DNA from: Verrucomicrobiota bacterium
Lineage (GTDB): Bacteria; Verrucomicrobiota; Verrucomicrobiia; Limisphaerales; SIBE01
DNA length: 49,699 bases
Direction: 5' to 3'
NCBI GenBank assembly: GCA_027623095.1
Contig: JAQBVM010000008.1
Location: 1 to 49,699, forward strand
Shown: positions 24,359-33,617 of the stretch, piece after piece
Position numbering within the stretch: position 1 is the stretch's first letter
Layout of the letters: each line of letters opens with the position of its first letter
The notes under the pieces: generated by a model
Told to the model about the DNA's origin: nothing
Database searches by the model: none
What the model saw: only the letters and a program-made list of their open reading frames with translations
Program-made: the position numbers and the translations under genes

Positions 24359-26139
24359 GTTGGAATTTCCAGGGACACCCGTGTCCCTTTTCCCGGTTGA
24401 GACTCAAGCTTGAAACTGGCTCCGAGTTCCCGCGCTCGATCCGCCATGTTTCGTAATCCTGAGCCTTCGTGTTTGGGCTTTCCGGAATTAAAGCCAACGC
24501 CATCATCTCGGATTTCAAAAGTAATGCTTCCGTCGATAATGATCAGACTCAACTCTGTGTTCTCGGCCGCTGCGTGCCGCACACTATTACTGATCGCTTC
24601 TCGCGCGATATGCAATAGTTGAGTGGCCTGTTTCGATGTCAAATGCTCGGCCGCTTCCGGATCGATGCTGAAACGAACGCATTTTAGAAAGGAATCGCCG
24701 AATGATGTTGCGATCGATCTTAAAGCCGGCTCGATTTCCGCCCCGGTAATTGATTGGGGTCGTAATCCACTAAGAAAATCGCGAATATCGCGAATAACAG
24801 CGTTTAGCTGGGCGACAACCTTCGCCAGGCGTGTGTCAATGTGAGAAATGTCGCTTCCGATAGTCCGGCGACAGTCGTCCAGATTGAGGCCAACCGCGTA
24901 GATGGACTGAATGACATTGTCGTGCAAATCACGCGCTAATCGTTCTTGAGCTTCGGATGACTGCCGGAGTTGCTTTTCGCTTCGGCGCAATGCTTCTTCA
25001 GCGTTCCGTTTTGTCGTCACGTCCCGCGCTATCCCTTGGACTCCTGAAACCGAGCCATTCTGATGCTGCATCCGGGTCGTGATCTCGAGATTGACACGAT
25101 CGCCGGATTTGGCTGTGGCTTCAAATTGAAACTCTCGGGCGGTGTTGCCCCTGATGCAATCTTCAATAAATTCTTCGACACGGCCGCGTTCCCGTGGCGC
25201 CGCGAGTGCAGCGATGCTCCTGCCGAGAATCTCATCGCAAGAGAATCCAAGTATTCGTTCAACCCCTTGGTTGATGGAGGTGATGCGGCCTGAAAGGTCG
25301 TGGGTGTAGATGATATCGTTGGCGTTTTCGAATAGATCTCGAAAACGCTCCTCAATGGCCAGTGCCTGCATTCGAATTGAAGAGGTGCGTTTCTCAATCC
25401 GCTTTCGAACAAACACAGTCCAACTGTAAACCAGGAGAAATACTAAAAGCACTCCGGCAATCGTCCAAATCAGGAAGAAAGACTTCTTGGAAGGCGGAGG
25501 TCCTTTCACGAAGAGATCCTTTGATGATTGCATGAGGAGCATCGGGCCGCCGGGCCGGGTGCCGTGTACGCCCTCCGTCTCGCGAATCCAAATTCCGGTA
25601 ACTTTAACGAGGCTGCCAGTGACATGCGGCCACCAGGCGCTTGATAGCCAACTATTCTTTGGAACATACGCTTGGAAGTGATGATCGCCTGCCCGAAGAG
25701 CAATCGCGGCCAATCTTGGATCTGGCAGCCGTCCGCGGCCGGTTACCGCAACTGTCGTAGCATCAATCATCGGCGCAAACAATCCAGAGCCGGTAACTCC
25801 GGAAATATCGACGCGATCTCCCGCAGTCAATTGATTCGTCACGCTCAGCGCCTGAATATAAATCCCGGCGCTTTGGTCCTGTACAAAGAATACGGCGGAA
25901 CGTTCGTCAAAGCAGGTGACAATTCCCTGAATCCTGGCGGGAAATGATTTGAGAACTGACTCGCGAGGTAGGTTTAGAATCTGGACGGCTTGAGTGAGAA
26001 TGTTGGAGGTGGACGAAACCGGCTCGATGTTTTGGCCTTTGGATACGTTCGAACCAACAGACGCGAACGCAACAGTAATGATCAGAATACGGCACTTCCG
26101 TTTAAGGCGATCGCTCAGTAAACTTTGCTCGCCGCTCAT
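24355..26139 (-). CDS. PAS sensor histidine kinase (HisKA_3, NarX/DegS type)
   Basis: A 594-residue kinase. Residues 15-35 are a hydrophobic signal or first membrane segment. The extracytoplasmic part, about 50-215, looks like an OB-fold (FPARIQGIVTCFDERSAVFF...IYIQALSV...LTAGDRVDISGVTG), a type often attached to verrucomicrobial and acidobacterial kinases. A membrane helix covers about 220-245, a PAS domain 261-378, the HisKA_3 dimerisation box with phosphorylated His406 (RLARDLHDNVIQ, 400-411) and an HATPase domain 500-594 with the N box REAISNSVRHA and the G box DDGVGF. It phosphorylates the partner regulator encoded next, whose frame overlaps its end by four bases. The signal is unknown. 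A short 56-base gap separates it from the fumarase beta gene upstream. Confidence 0.93.
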   Translation of the reverse strand: MSGEQSLLSDRLKRKCRILIITVAFASVGSNVSKGQNIEPVSSTSNILTQAVQILNLPRESVLKSFPARIQGIVTCFDERSAVFFVQDQSAGIYIQALSVTNQLTAGDRVDISGVTGSGLFAPMIDATTVAVTGRGRLPDPRLAAIALRAGDHHFQAYVPKNSWLSSAWWPHVTGSLVKVTGIWIRETEGVHGTRPGGPMLLMQSSKDLFVKGPPPSKKSFFLIWTIAGVLLVFLLVYSWTVFVRKRIEKRTSSIRMQALAIEERFRDLFENANDIIYTHDLSGRITSINQGVERILGFSCDEILGRSIAALAAPRERGRVEEFIEDCIRGNTAREFQFEATAKSGDRVNLEITTRMQHQNGSVSGVQGIARDVTTKRNAEEALRRSEKQLRQSSEAQERLARDLHDNVIQSIYAVGLNLDDCRRTIGSDISHIDTRLAKVVAQLNAVIRDIRDFLSGLRPQSITGAEIEPALRSIATSFGDSFLKCVRFSIDPEAAEHLTSKQATQLLHIAREAISNSVRHAAAENTELSLIIIDGSITFEIRDDGVGFNSGKPKHEGSGLRNMADRARELGASFKLESQPGKGTRVSLEIPT

Positions 26140-26195
26140 GGTGGCTCTTATACCGATTCGTCCACGTGTCGCCGCTTTTCAAAGGCACGAGGATG

Positions 26196-26771
26196 TCAAA
26201 TATGGCGGGCGAGCGCCTCTTGACTTGCCTTCAAAATGTCTCTGTGAAGTGAATTCCCGTTCGCATCCATCGTTACGACCGCTGGAAAACCCTGCACTTC
26301 GAGTTCCCAAATCGCTTCAGGAGAGCCGAATTCTTCAAGAAAATGCACATCCTTCACACTTCTCACACATTCGGCAAGCACTTGAGCCGCACCACCTACT
26401 GCATGAAGATAGGCGCAGCCATTCTCTTGACATGCGGCGAGGGTTTTTTCGCCCATTCCACCTTTCCCGATGACTCCGCGAAGTCCTAGATCGCGAATAA
26501 TCTGCGCTTGATAGGGCTCCTCTCGAATGGACGTTGTTGGTCCGGCAGCCTTTACGATCCATTTTCCATCCTCGTCTTTCACAACCACCGGTCCGCAGTG
26601 ATAGACGATGCCGCCTTGAGTTTCGAGTGTTTTGGGAAGTTCGCCGCCGTCGTGCAAGAATTTATGAACTCTGTCGCGACCGGTGAATACAAGGCCGGAG
26701 ATCGTCACGGCGTCACCGACCTTCAATGCGCGAATCGCCTCCTCGGCGATGGGTACTTGCAGTTCAATCAT
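26196..26771 (-). CDS. Class I fumarase, beta subunit (C-terminal domain)
   Basis: A 191-residue protein matching the swivelling C-terminal domain of two-subunit class I fumarases and tartrate dehydratases. The features are TISGLVFTGRDRVHKFL, GGIVYHCGPVV, AGPTTSIREEPYQ and GKGGM. It pairs with the alpha subunit encoded six bases upstream to hydrate fumarate to malate in the TCA cycle, in the cytoplasm. Length is normal. Tartrate dehydratase beta cannot be excluded by sequence alone, but fumarase is more usual in this arrangement. Confidence 0.88.
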   Translation of the reverse strand: MIELQVPIAEEAIRALKVGDAVTISGLVFTGRDRVHKFLHDGGELPKTLETQGGIVYHCGPVVVKDEDGKWIVKAAGPTTSIREEPYQAQIIRDLGLRGVIGKGGMGEKTLAACQENGCAYLHAVGGAAQVLAECVRSVKDVHFLEEFGSPEAIWELEVQGFPAVVTMDANGNSLHRDILKASQEALARHI

Positions 26772-26777
26772 ACGAGA

Positions 26778-27656
26778 CTAATAAAGCCACTGGTCGATTT
26801 CTTCGTTCTCCTTGAGTCGAATTCCCTGACGCCGAAATGCCCAGCACATGTAACTCACCGAAACGAAAAACGAAGCGGGCAACCGGTTAATCGCGCAAAT
26901 CTTGACGCCCAAGAGCGTCGTTTTGCCTCCGAATCCCATTGGCCCAATTCCCAGGTCATTTGCCGTGGACAGAATTTCCTGCTCCAATTGGTCGAGTTCC
27001 TGATTCGAATTGCGATCCGGCAACATTCGGAGGAACTGCCGCTTCGAGTATTCGTATCCGGTCGCGCGATCACCGCCGATGCAGACCCCCAAGATTCCGG
27101 GTCCGCAACCTTTTCCCTGCGCTTGAAGCACGGCGTCCAAGATGGCCCGTCGGCATCCCTTTAAATCGCGGTCGGCTTTCAATGCTCCGTTGGGGAGCGA
27201 GTATTGAGCTCCCACATTTTCGCATCCGCCGCCTTTGAGAATCAGCCGGATTTGGATGTCACTCGATCTGTGCGGATGCAAATGGAATGTGGGAGAACCG
27301 GGGCCAACATTCGTGCCGTCGTTTATGCCGCTCAGCGAATCGACGGAATTCTGGCGCAGAAAACCTCTTTTCGTGGCCTCGCGAACCGCTGTTCGCGCTG
27401 TCTCTTCGAACGATAAGAGGTCGAATCCGATGGGATGATCCACATAGAAAAGAATGCTTCCGGTGTCTTGGCAAATTGGCTGTGATTTCCTTTTCGCCAA
27501 TTCAATATTCTGCTCGATGATTCTCATCGCCGCTTCCGCAATCGTTCCCTTTTTTTCGCGCTCAAGCGAATCAAGAATCGCCTTTTGCACGTCTTCCGGA
27601 ATCTCGGCGGAAGTCCGCCTGATCAGTTCTAGAATCGAACTTTGAAGCGCACTCAT
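26778..27656 (-). CDS. Class I fumarase, alpha subunit (Fe-S)
   Basis: A 292-residue catalytic subunit that carries the oxygen-sensitive 4Fe-4S cluster. Candidate cluster cysteines are Cys62 in PICQDTG, Cys184 in GKGCGPG and the Cys of SYMCWAFRR near the C-terminus; the spacing is that of the family. Other family text is GINDGTNVG, GGGCENVG (the family usually has Ser there) and GVCIGGDRA. Together with the beta subunit it forms fumarase. It starts a minus-strand run with the beta subunit, and its start is divergent from the GrpE-like gene with a 102-base gap. Confidence 0.9.
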   Translation of the reverse strand: MSALQSSILELIRRTSAEIPEDVQKAILDSLEREKKGTIAEAAMRIIEQNIELAKRKSQPICQDTGSILFYVDHPIGFDLLSFEETARTAVREATKRGFLRQNSVDSLSGINDGTNVGPGSPTFHLHPHRSSDIQIRLILKGGGCENVGAQYSLPNGALKADRDLKGCRRAILDAVLQAQGKGCGPGILGVCIGGDRATGYEYSKRQFLRMLPDRNSNQELDQLEQEILSTANDLGIGPMGFGGKTTLLGVKICAINRLPASFFVSVSYMCWAFRRQGIRLKENEEIDQWLY

Positions 27657-27758
27657 ATGAGCAAGACCGTAAAGTTTGATCGTTTAAGTGTCAACGTGGG
27701 AGCTTCGTCACACTTTTGAATGGCTACGGCTCGGGAAATCTCCTAAACCTTTCCTCCG

Positions 27759-28643
27759 ATGACGGAACATATCACAGCGAGATTGCCGAAGTGGCCGTTC
27801 CTGGTAAGTGATTTGGCGCTTCTTGGACTGGCCAGTTTCATCGTAATTCGGAGTGATTGGCCTCTGGGGCTTTGGCAGATCGCTTTTTGTCTTGTTGCGA
27901 CCGCTCTTGGCGCCTGGCTTTGTGTCTTTCCATTCCTTAAGGAGTATCATGCTGCCTCCAAGCTTGCGGAGTCGAATGCTCTATCGACCGCATTGGCTCA
28001 GATTCGGAATCTCGAGCAGATTCAGAATTCGATCGCCAAGGCAACCGGGAATTGGATGAGTGTTCACGATCATTCCGAGAAAACGATTGCCGCCGCAAAC
28101 GAGATTTCCAAGCAGATCACAACAGAGGCTTTGGCGTTTCGGCAATTCCTCGAGAAAGCCAATCAATCGGAAAAAGCGCACCTTCGGCTGGAAGTTGAGA
28201 AATTGCGGCGTTCGGAGGGCGAGTGGCTGCAAGTATTGGTGCGCGTGCTCGATCACGTCTATGCTCTCAACCAAGCTGGCGCTCGATCCGGTCAGGCCGC
28301 TCTCATATCGCAGCTTATTCAATTCCAACTTGCGTGCCGCGACGCCGCACGAAGAGTCGGTCTGGTGCCGGTGGGGGCCAATCGTTACGATACGTTTGAT
28401 CCCAATGCCCATCAACTGGCGAGCGCGCAAGAGTCTCTGCCTCCGAGGGCGCAGGTCACCGAGGTCTTTGCGGTCGGATACAGCTATCAGGGAACATTGA
28501 TACGCAAACCGGTAGTCTCCGTGAGCCCGGAACCTCAGACCGAATTCACGCTTTCCGTCGAGTCCTCCGAACCGGCGAGCGAGGACAACGAAGACGAGAC
28601 CGGAGAACATCCGAATCAGGGAAAGGTGGAAGCATCAAGTTGA
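27759..28643 (+). CDS. Membrane-anchored protein with GrpE-like C-terminal head
   Basis: A 294-residue protein. Two hydrophobic segments lie at about 14-31 and 37-60, then a long charged helical/coiled-coil stretch to about 165. The segment from about 195 to 255 follows the GrpE beta-head closely: GLVPVGANRYDTFDPNAHQL, an acidic/Pro linker, then VTEVFAVGYSYQGTLIRKPVV, compare the GrpE pattern G.e.i...G..FDPn.Hea...V.ev...GY...g..lRpa.V.V. The tail is acidic. Canonical GrpE is soluble and releases ADP from DnaK; here the head would be held at the inner membrane facing the cytoplasm. No dnaK or dnaJ is nearby. The fold assignment rests on visible motifs; DnaK interaction is inference. Confidence 0.7.
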   Translation: MTEHITARLPKWPFLVSDLALLGLASFIVIRSDWPLGLWQIAFCLVATALGAWLCVFPFLKEYHAASKLAESNALSTALAQIRNLEQIQNSIAKATGNWMSVHDHSEKTIAAANEISKQITTEALAFRQFLEKANQSEKAHLRLEVEKLRRSEGEWLQVLVRVLDHVYALNQAGARSGQAALISQLIQFQLACRDAARRVGLVPVGANRYDTFDPNAHQLASAQESLPPRAQVTEVFAVGYSYQGTLIRKPVVSVSPEPQTEFTLSVESSEPASEDNEDETGEHPNQGKVEASS

Positions 28644-28690
28644 TCGGCAGCGAGACTGAAGGCTCGGTGGAGCCCCGAATTCCTCGGTGT

Positions 28691-29074
28691 TCAAGAGACC
28701 GCCCGACTCTCTTCAATTGCTGCAAGCACTGTGGCTCTTAGGTCTTCAAGTTCGACTGGTTTGTGTATCACCGCGAAAGCCCCTTTGGATAGGCACTCGG
28801 TTCTCGTCTCTTCGGAAGGCATCCCGGTGACCATGATCACCTGACATGCCGGTTTCCACTTTTTCGTCGCCTCCAGCATTTCCTTCCCGGATTTTCCTGG
28901 CATGACTATATCCAGAAGAACAATCTCCGGATCGAACTTGCGAAGCTTCAATAACGCGTCGTCCACGTTGTCAGCTTCCTCGATAGCGAACCCGATTTTC
29001 TTAAGAAATGCTTTCAGCACCGAACGAAAGAAGGGTTCGTCATCGACCAGGAGGATGCGAGAGCTGAAAGCCAT
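28691..29074 (-). CDS. Stand-alone response regulator receiver (CheY-like)
   Basis: A 127-residue single receiver domain with Asp11-Asp12 in LLVDDEP, phosphoacceptor Asp55 in IVLLDIVMPGKSG, switch Thr in IMVTGMP and the conserved Lys in IHKPVE. There is no output domain, so it must act by protein contact or phosphotransfer. No kinase is adjacent; the nearest is about 3 kb away and has its own regulator. It converges with the GrpE-like gene, with 47 bases between them, including a short GGCTC/GAGCC hairpin. Confidence 0.92.
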   Translation of the reverse strand: MAFSSRILLVDDEPFFRSVLKAFLKKIGFAIEEADNVDDALLKLRKFDPEIVLLDIVMPGKSGKEMLEATKKWKPACQVIMVTGMPSEETRTECLSKGAFAVIHKPVELEDLRATVLAAIEESRAVS

Positions 29075-29108
29075 TGCTGATTGAGAATGAGAGCTTCAAA
29101 ACCGACGG

Positions 29109-29666
29109 TCAAGGAGATTGGTTGATTCTGCTGCCTGCCTGGTTTTGAGAATGTGGTTTGATTTCGGGGGTAGGATTAGCGCCATTGGAGGCGTCGGCCC
29201 CGGGTTCGGATTGGCGCATCGTCGATACGACATTCAAGTGATACTTTTCTGGAGTGTCGTTCAATTGGAAATCAAGAATGATCCTCCGGTTTTCCGGATA
29301 GAGCAGTTCTTTTCTGGCGAGCATCAGATCGAATACTTCCCGTGTTCTTGGGTCTCGAAGGATCGAGTCGAGATCCCGGCCGAATCCAATTCCTGGATCC
29401 AGTCGTGCGATCGAGTAATTCCAAACGATGGTTGCGAAGCTAAAAGCCTTCTCCCTTTCTTCGCGGGTCGTTGCGTGCTCCAAGAGCGGTTCCGCGAACG
29501 TTCCGAGAACCTCCGACATTTTCTCCCCGCCGTTAACACGAACGACGCGGCATTCCGGGAACTCTTCTTTCAATCGGGCCGCCTGTTCGATTTGGCCCGG
29601 CAACCAATCAGACTGCCCTCCAACTTGACGCCGAAGTTTCTTGAAACGCGATTTTTTGCCCATCAC
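29109..29666 (-). CDS. Hypothetical protein (185 aa)
   Basis: I do not recognise this protein. The N-terminus is very basic (MMGKKSRFKKLRRQVGGQSD), the middle is helical and charged (EEREKAFSFATIVWNYSIAR, then LARKELLYPENRRIILDFQL), and the last 35 residues are Asn/Pro/Ser-rich and probably disordered. No signal peptide or membrane segment is evident, so a cytoplasmic location is likely. The frame is well kept and the composition fits a real gene. It lies 34 bases upstream of the receiver gene and in the same direction, so the two may share a transcript. Confidence 0.65.
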   Translation of the reverse strand: MMGKKSRFKKLRRQVGGQSDWLPGQIEQAARLKEEFPECRVVRVNGGEKMSEVLGTFAEPLLEHATTREEREKAFSFATIVWNYSIARLDPGIGFGRDLDSILRDPRTREVFDLMLARKELLYPENRRIILDFQLNDTPEKYHLNVVSTMRQSEPGADASNGANPTPEIKPHSQNQAGSRINQSP

Positions 29667-29737
29667 GGCATCGTTACGACAATTATTGGCAAGGCAAATG
29701 CAAACTTGTTAAGATTTGCCCACACGTCATCGACAAA

Positions 29738-29838
29738 TCAATGAGTTCCGCGTAACCCCCGCGCTCGCCTGCAAGCTCTTCGTGCGTGCCAAACTCGGAG
29801 AGCGTGGCGCCTTCAACCATCCATCCAAAATCCGCGCA
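29738..29838 (-). pseudogene. 3' remnant of an ABC exporter gene
   Basis: On the minus strand the frame reads CADFGWMVEGATLSEFGTHE followed by ELAGERGGYAELIDLS. This matches the tail of ABC exporter ATPases after the H-loop, where the usual text is ADrI.vle.G.ivE.GTHeELla..G.YaeL. No Walker A, signature or Walker B is found beside it; upstream the frame decays and the next gene starts on the other strand. I interpret it as the surviving 3' end of a lost exporter gene. The similarity is clear by eye over about 30 residues but was not tested by search. Confidence 0.5.
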
Positions 29839-29930
29839 GGAATCCGCCATGAAGTCCAGATCTCGATCGTCCAAAAGGATCCGGAAGGCGGCTTGACCCT
29901 GACCGAAAGAATCTACACTCTCGCCGCGGA

Positions 29931-31694
29931 TTGAAAACGTTAACCCCTCGCGTCTTCGTTTGTCTGTTGTCACTTGCTTTTGTATGGAGCAGTGAACTTC
30001 CAAGTCTTGCCCAAGCCCCCACGGCTCAAGTTACCGCCCAGAGTCCAAGCCTAGATGCCTATCGGATATTTGCCACAACCCATGAGGGGGATGTCGCACG
30101 AGGAGCCAGCCTGTTCGCGAACGAGCAGAAACTCGCCTGTGCGAAATGCCATTCGGTGGATGGCCGTGCCAGCACAGCCGGACCCGATCTCTTCGCGGTG
30201 GGCGACAAGTTCGGACGCCGCGATCTCGTGGAAGCCGTGTTGATACCCTCGGCCACGATCTCTCCGGGCTATGGCACGGTCATCGTGGAAACGAAAGCCG
30301 GTGAGGAATACCAGGGTGTCCTCAAACAGGCGACCGGAGCCGGCTTGCAACTGATGGGCGCGGACGGCAAGCTCGTGTCCATCGCCACTCCTGACATCAA
30401 GGAGCAGCGGGGCAGCACGGTTTCACTCATGCCGGAAGGTTCCCACGCCGTTCTGTCGCTCCAGGAATTCACCGATCTCACGGAGTATTTGGCGGCCTTG
30501 CGGCAACCGGAATCCATCCTCGTCAGCAATCACGGCCTGCCCGGACTCATTCCCGTGCTCGCGAAGCCGGTGACCGCCCAGCCATTTTTTCCCCAAGAAC
30601 TTCAGCTGCCACGTTCGAGGGTTCAGACCGGACTAACCGCGTTTCATCAGGTGCCCGGCTTCGGCAATGTTTTTCTGGTGCTGCATCAAAAGGGGATGAT
30701 CTGGCGGATGGAGAAAACCAAGGCGGGCGAGGAAAAAACTGTGTTCGCCGATCTCACCAGTGAAGTGTTTAGTTTGCGCGGGCCAAACGGCTTGCTCGAC
30801 ATGGCTTTCCACCCGAAGTTTCACCAGAATCGGAAATACTACCTCAAGTACCAGGTGTTCGAGGAAGGCAAGGTCACCACCGTCATCGTGGAGAAGCAAT
30901 TCACAGCGGATTTCAAGGGTGACTCAGGAAAACCGGCGCGCCGAATAATAAAGATCGTGAGCGTAGCCGAAGATCACAGCGGGGGCTGCCTGGCATTCGG
31001 GCCGGATGGTTTCCTCTACATTGTCATGGGGGACACCGGGCCTCACAACGATCCCAACGGGCACGCGCAGAATTTGCAATTGTTGCTCGGCAAATTGCTG
31101 CGCATTGATGTGGACCGCACGGAAGACGGCCTGCCCTACGCCGTCCCCTCCGATAATCCGTTCCTGGGTCGGGCGGGCGCTCGTCCGGAAATTTGGGCCT
31201 ACGGTTTCCGCAATCCGTGGCGCTTCAGCTTCGATCGTGTTACCGGCGATCTCTGGCTCGCGGATGTCGGGCAGGATCGGGAAGAGGAGGTGGCCATCGT
31301 CCATCGCGGCGAGAACCACGGCTGGAATGTGTACGAAGGATTTGAACCGTTTTCCAACGAGTATCGCAAGGAAGGCCGGACCTTCACGACGCCTGTCTTT
31401 GCCTACAAACGCAAATTCGGCAACTCAGTCACGGGCGGCCACGTCTATCGCGGCGACAAACAATCCTCGTTCTATGGCGTGTATCTGTGCGGTGATTACA
31501 CTTCGAAGCGAATCTTTGGTCTGACCCAGGAAAACGGCACTCTGAAAAACATCCGTCAAATCGGCAGCATTCCACAGGGACTCGTTTCGTTCGGCAGCGA
31601 TGAAGCGGGCCACATCTACGCGGTAGGCTACGAAGGCATGATCTACCAATTGGATTTTAGCGAATCATGCTTTGATGAAATCAAGCCGGAGTGA
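29931..31694 (+). CDS. Cytochrome c-glucose/sorbosone dehydrogenase-like fusion
   Basis: A 587-residue exported protein starting at TTG 29931; no ATG or Shine-Dalgarno is available upstream. Residues 1-28 form a signal peptide. A c-type haem site C70-x-x-C-H74 (CAKCH) opens a verrucomicrobial/planctomycete-type haem-binding domain (about 55-190) that ends STVSLMPEG...LTEYLAAL. A PQQ glucose/sorbosone dehydrogenase-type six-bladed propeller follows (about 235-575), with GPNGLLDMAFHPKF, SGGCLAFGPDGFLYIVMGD, WAYGFRNPWRFSFD, ENHGWNVYEG and GGHVYRG. The likely role is periplasmic oxidation of a sugar or alcohol, passing electrons to the haem. The substrate and whether PQQ binds cannot be said. Confidence 0.9.
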   Translation: MKTLTPRVFVCLLSLAFVWSSELPSLAQAPTAQVTAQSPSLDAYRIFATTHEGDVARGASLFANEQKLACAKCHSVDGRASTAGPDLFAVGDKFGRRDLVEAVLIPSATISPGYGTVIVETKAGEEYQGVLKQATGAGLQLMGADGKLVSIATPDIKEQRGSTVSLMPEGSHAVLSLQEFTDLTEYLAALRQPESILVSNHGLPGLIPVLAKPVTAQPFFPQELQLPRSRVQTGLTAFHQVPGFGNVFLVLHQKGMIWRMEKTKAGEEKTVFADLTSEVFSLRGPNGLLDMAFHPKFHQNRKYYLKYQVFEEGKVTTVIVEKQFTADFKGDSGKPARRIIKIVSVAEDHSGGCLAFGPDGFLYIVMGDTGPHNDPNGHAQNLQLLLGKLLRIDVDRTEDGLPYAVPSDNPFLGRAGARPEIWAYGFRNPWRFSFDRVTGDLWLADVGQDREEEVAIVHRGENHGWNVYEGFEPFSNEYRKEGRTFTTPVFAYKRKFGNSVTGGHVYRGDKQSSFYGVYLCGDYTSKRIFGLTQENGTLKNIRQIGSIPQGLVSFGSDEAGHIYAVGYEGMIYQLDFSESCFDEIKPE

Positions 31695-31944
31695 CAAGCA
31701 AATTGGGCAGAGCTTACTCGTTCACCGTTGTGGCTTCCGATTTTCTGAACTGTTCGGAGCTCCTGGTCGGACCGCAGGATCCAGTTTAGGCTCAATTGCT
31801 TGTACAATTCTACTTCTTCAAAAACTCGATATGGCTCACTTTTGAAGATTTTGTTTGAGCTTTATGACCCAAGCCAGCGAGGCATATTCTCCGACAATTC
31901 GGTTCTCGTTCTTCATGGCGCTATGCTACAGACTGAACTCGTTT
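31695..31944. other. Gap between convergent genes, no feature seen
   Basis: About 250 bases between the convergent dehydrogenase fusion and the SDR gene. I saw no convincing hairpin plus T run. An open stretch on the plus strand near 31855-31970 (reading FELYDPSQRGIFSDNSVLVL) was not recognised. Confidence 0.3.
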
Positions 31945-33519
31945 TCACCAATCCGTCTCACGGTAATCTTTGAGGAATTTCCCCCAGATGTGCCGGCCGG
32001 TATTGAAGCCGCAAATAATCGGGTCAACGATGCGCGCCGCGCCATCCACGATATCCAGGGGCGGATGGAAGAGATGGTCCTGAACCTTGCGCGCCGCAAT
32101 GTGCGCCGGATCTTCGTCGGTCACCCACCCGGTGTCCACGGCGTTCATATGGATCCCGTCGGCATGATAATCCGTCGCCGAAGTGCGCGTCATCATGTTC
32201 AACGCAGCCTTCGCCATATTGGTGTGAGGATGGCGTGTCGTCTTGAACTTTCGGTAAAATTGCCCTTCCACCGCCGAGACGTTGACGATGTGCTTGTCGC
32301 GTTCGGAAGTTCGGAGCATCAGCGGCTTGAGTCGCGCGTTCAGGATGAAAGGCGCGATCGCATTCACTAGATGCACCTCGAGCACCTCTACCGACGGCAC
32401 CTCAGCGAGCGTGAGCCGCCAGGAATTGCGCTCGCGCAGATCCACCTGCTGCAAATCCTGGTCGAGCCGGCCTTCGGGGAACAAATCTTTCTGCGCGGCA
32501 AGCTCGTCCGGCAAAAGCGGAACCTGGGACAACTCTGCTGCGTGAGTCAACCCCGCAACTTCGGACATGTGGCGTTGTGCCACGGCGGAATCGCCTTCCG
32601 GCAGAATGTGATAGCCGCGCAGGCCTTCGTAAGCGCCAAGCAGCCCGCGGGCCTTCTCCGGCATCGCACTTAGCGACGCCGTCTCGCGCTGCATCATGTG
32701 CTCATAAAAATCCGGCGGGCGCCGCACGGTCTGGCAGGCGTTGTTAATGATGAAGTCGAGCCGGTCGCGCGTCGCCAGCAGATGCCGGCAAAACGCCTCG
32801 ACGCTTGGCGTGTGGCGCAGATCGAGCCCGAAGATCTCGAGTCGGCGACCCCAGTCTTCGAAATCGGGTTCGGCGGCATAGCGCATCGCAGAGTCTCGCG
32901 GAAAACGGGTGCAGACGATAAGCCGAGCTCCGGCTCGGAGCAGCTTGATGCCGGCTTGGTAGCCGATCTTCACGCGGCCTCCCGTGAGCAGCGCTGCCCT
33001 CCCGCTTAGGTCGGCCATTTCGCTCCGTTTGCGCCAGTTCAACTCGGCGCAGGCGGGGCAAAGCTGATCGTAGAATTCGTGGAGACTTAAGTAGTCCTGC
33101 TTGCAGATGTAGCAATTTTGCGGATCCACGACCTCTCGGAACCCTGGGTTATCGATGACTTCACGCTGCTCAAAGTCCTGCGGTGGGAAAATGTTCGGTG
33201 TGGTGAAGACTTTTTTCCGGCGGAGCTTTCGGATGCCGGTTTCGTGCAACTTTGATTGGTCGCGCTGGATCTTCTCCGCCTTGCGCAGTTTCACACGCGC
33301 CTTCACAAACCGGCGACGTTCCTTCAGATCAGGGCAATAAACTTGGCCTGCGGCGGTGAGCAGACGCGTGCGTTCCTCGGCGGAAAGTTGGGCCAAGAGC
33401 GCGCGATTACCCGCCACTTTCTCCAGCAATTCCGCGGTCGCGATGAGTTGCGCCACCAACGCCGCGGAGTCGGGCGCGCCGCCATTGGCGGATCTTGATT
33501 GGTTCGAGTCAGCAGACAT
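31945..33519 (-). CDS. Atypical SDR with N-terminal zinc-knuckle region
   Basis: A 524-residue protein. Residues 1-165 precede the SDR fold; they are helical and basic, then carry two CxxC pairs, Cys136/Cys139 (CYICKQDY) and Cys154/Cys157 (CPAC), which look like a zinc ribbon or RING-like knuckle. The Rossmann part begins at about 170, with T179-GGRVKIG-G186 in place of TGxxxGIG and IINNAC (NNA 259-261). A roughly 100-residue insert follows. The catalytic Ser is S415 (VNVSAVEG). Where classical SDRs have YxxxK the sequence is T433-NMA-K437 ([14 protein letters not shown]), so the Lys is kept but the Tyr is Thr. I recall [16 protein letters not shown] text in homologues from fungi and other bacteria. 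Substrate unknown; cytoplasmic. Confidence 0.8.
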   Translation of the reverse strand: MSADSNQSRSANGGAPDSAALVAQLIATAELLEKVAGNRALLAQLSAEERTRLLTAAGQVYCPDLKERRRFVKARVKLRKAEKIQRDQSKLHETGIRKLRRKKVFTTPNIFPPQDFEQREVIDNPGFREVVDPQNCYICKQDYLSLHEFYDQLCPACAELNWRKRSEMADLSGRAALLTGGRVKIGYQAGIKLLRAGARLIVCTRFPRDSAMRYAAEPDFEDWGRRLEIFGLDLRHTPSVEAFCRHLLATRDRLDFIINNACQTVRRPPDFYEHMMQRETASLSAMPEKARGLLGAYEGLRGYHILPEGDSAVAQRHMSEVAGLTHAAELSQVPLLPDELAAQKDLFPEGRLDQDLQQVDLRERNSWRLTLAEVPSVEVLEVHLVNAIAPFILNARLKPLMLRTSERDKHIVNVSAVEGQFYRKFKTTRHPHTNMAKAALNMMTRTSATDYHADGIHMNAVDTGWVTDEDPAHIAARKVQDHLFHPPLDIVDGAARIVDPIICGFNTGRHIWGKFLKDYRETDW

Positions 33520-33617
33520 CTGTTAAGGGCGCGGAAACTAACAACAGCAAGACAGACGGGCGAGCCAATTTCAATCGCTTGGCGATCGAACGGTGACTAC
33601 GAGCGACTGGAGGTCTG

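Noticed and set aside
28655..28680. Hairpin GGCTC-GGTG-GAGCC as a terminator
   Set aside because: The stem is only five pairs and no T run follows on either strand.
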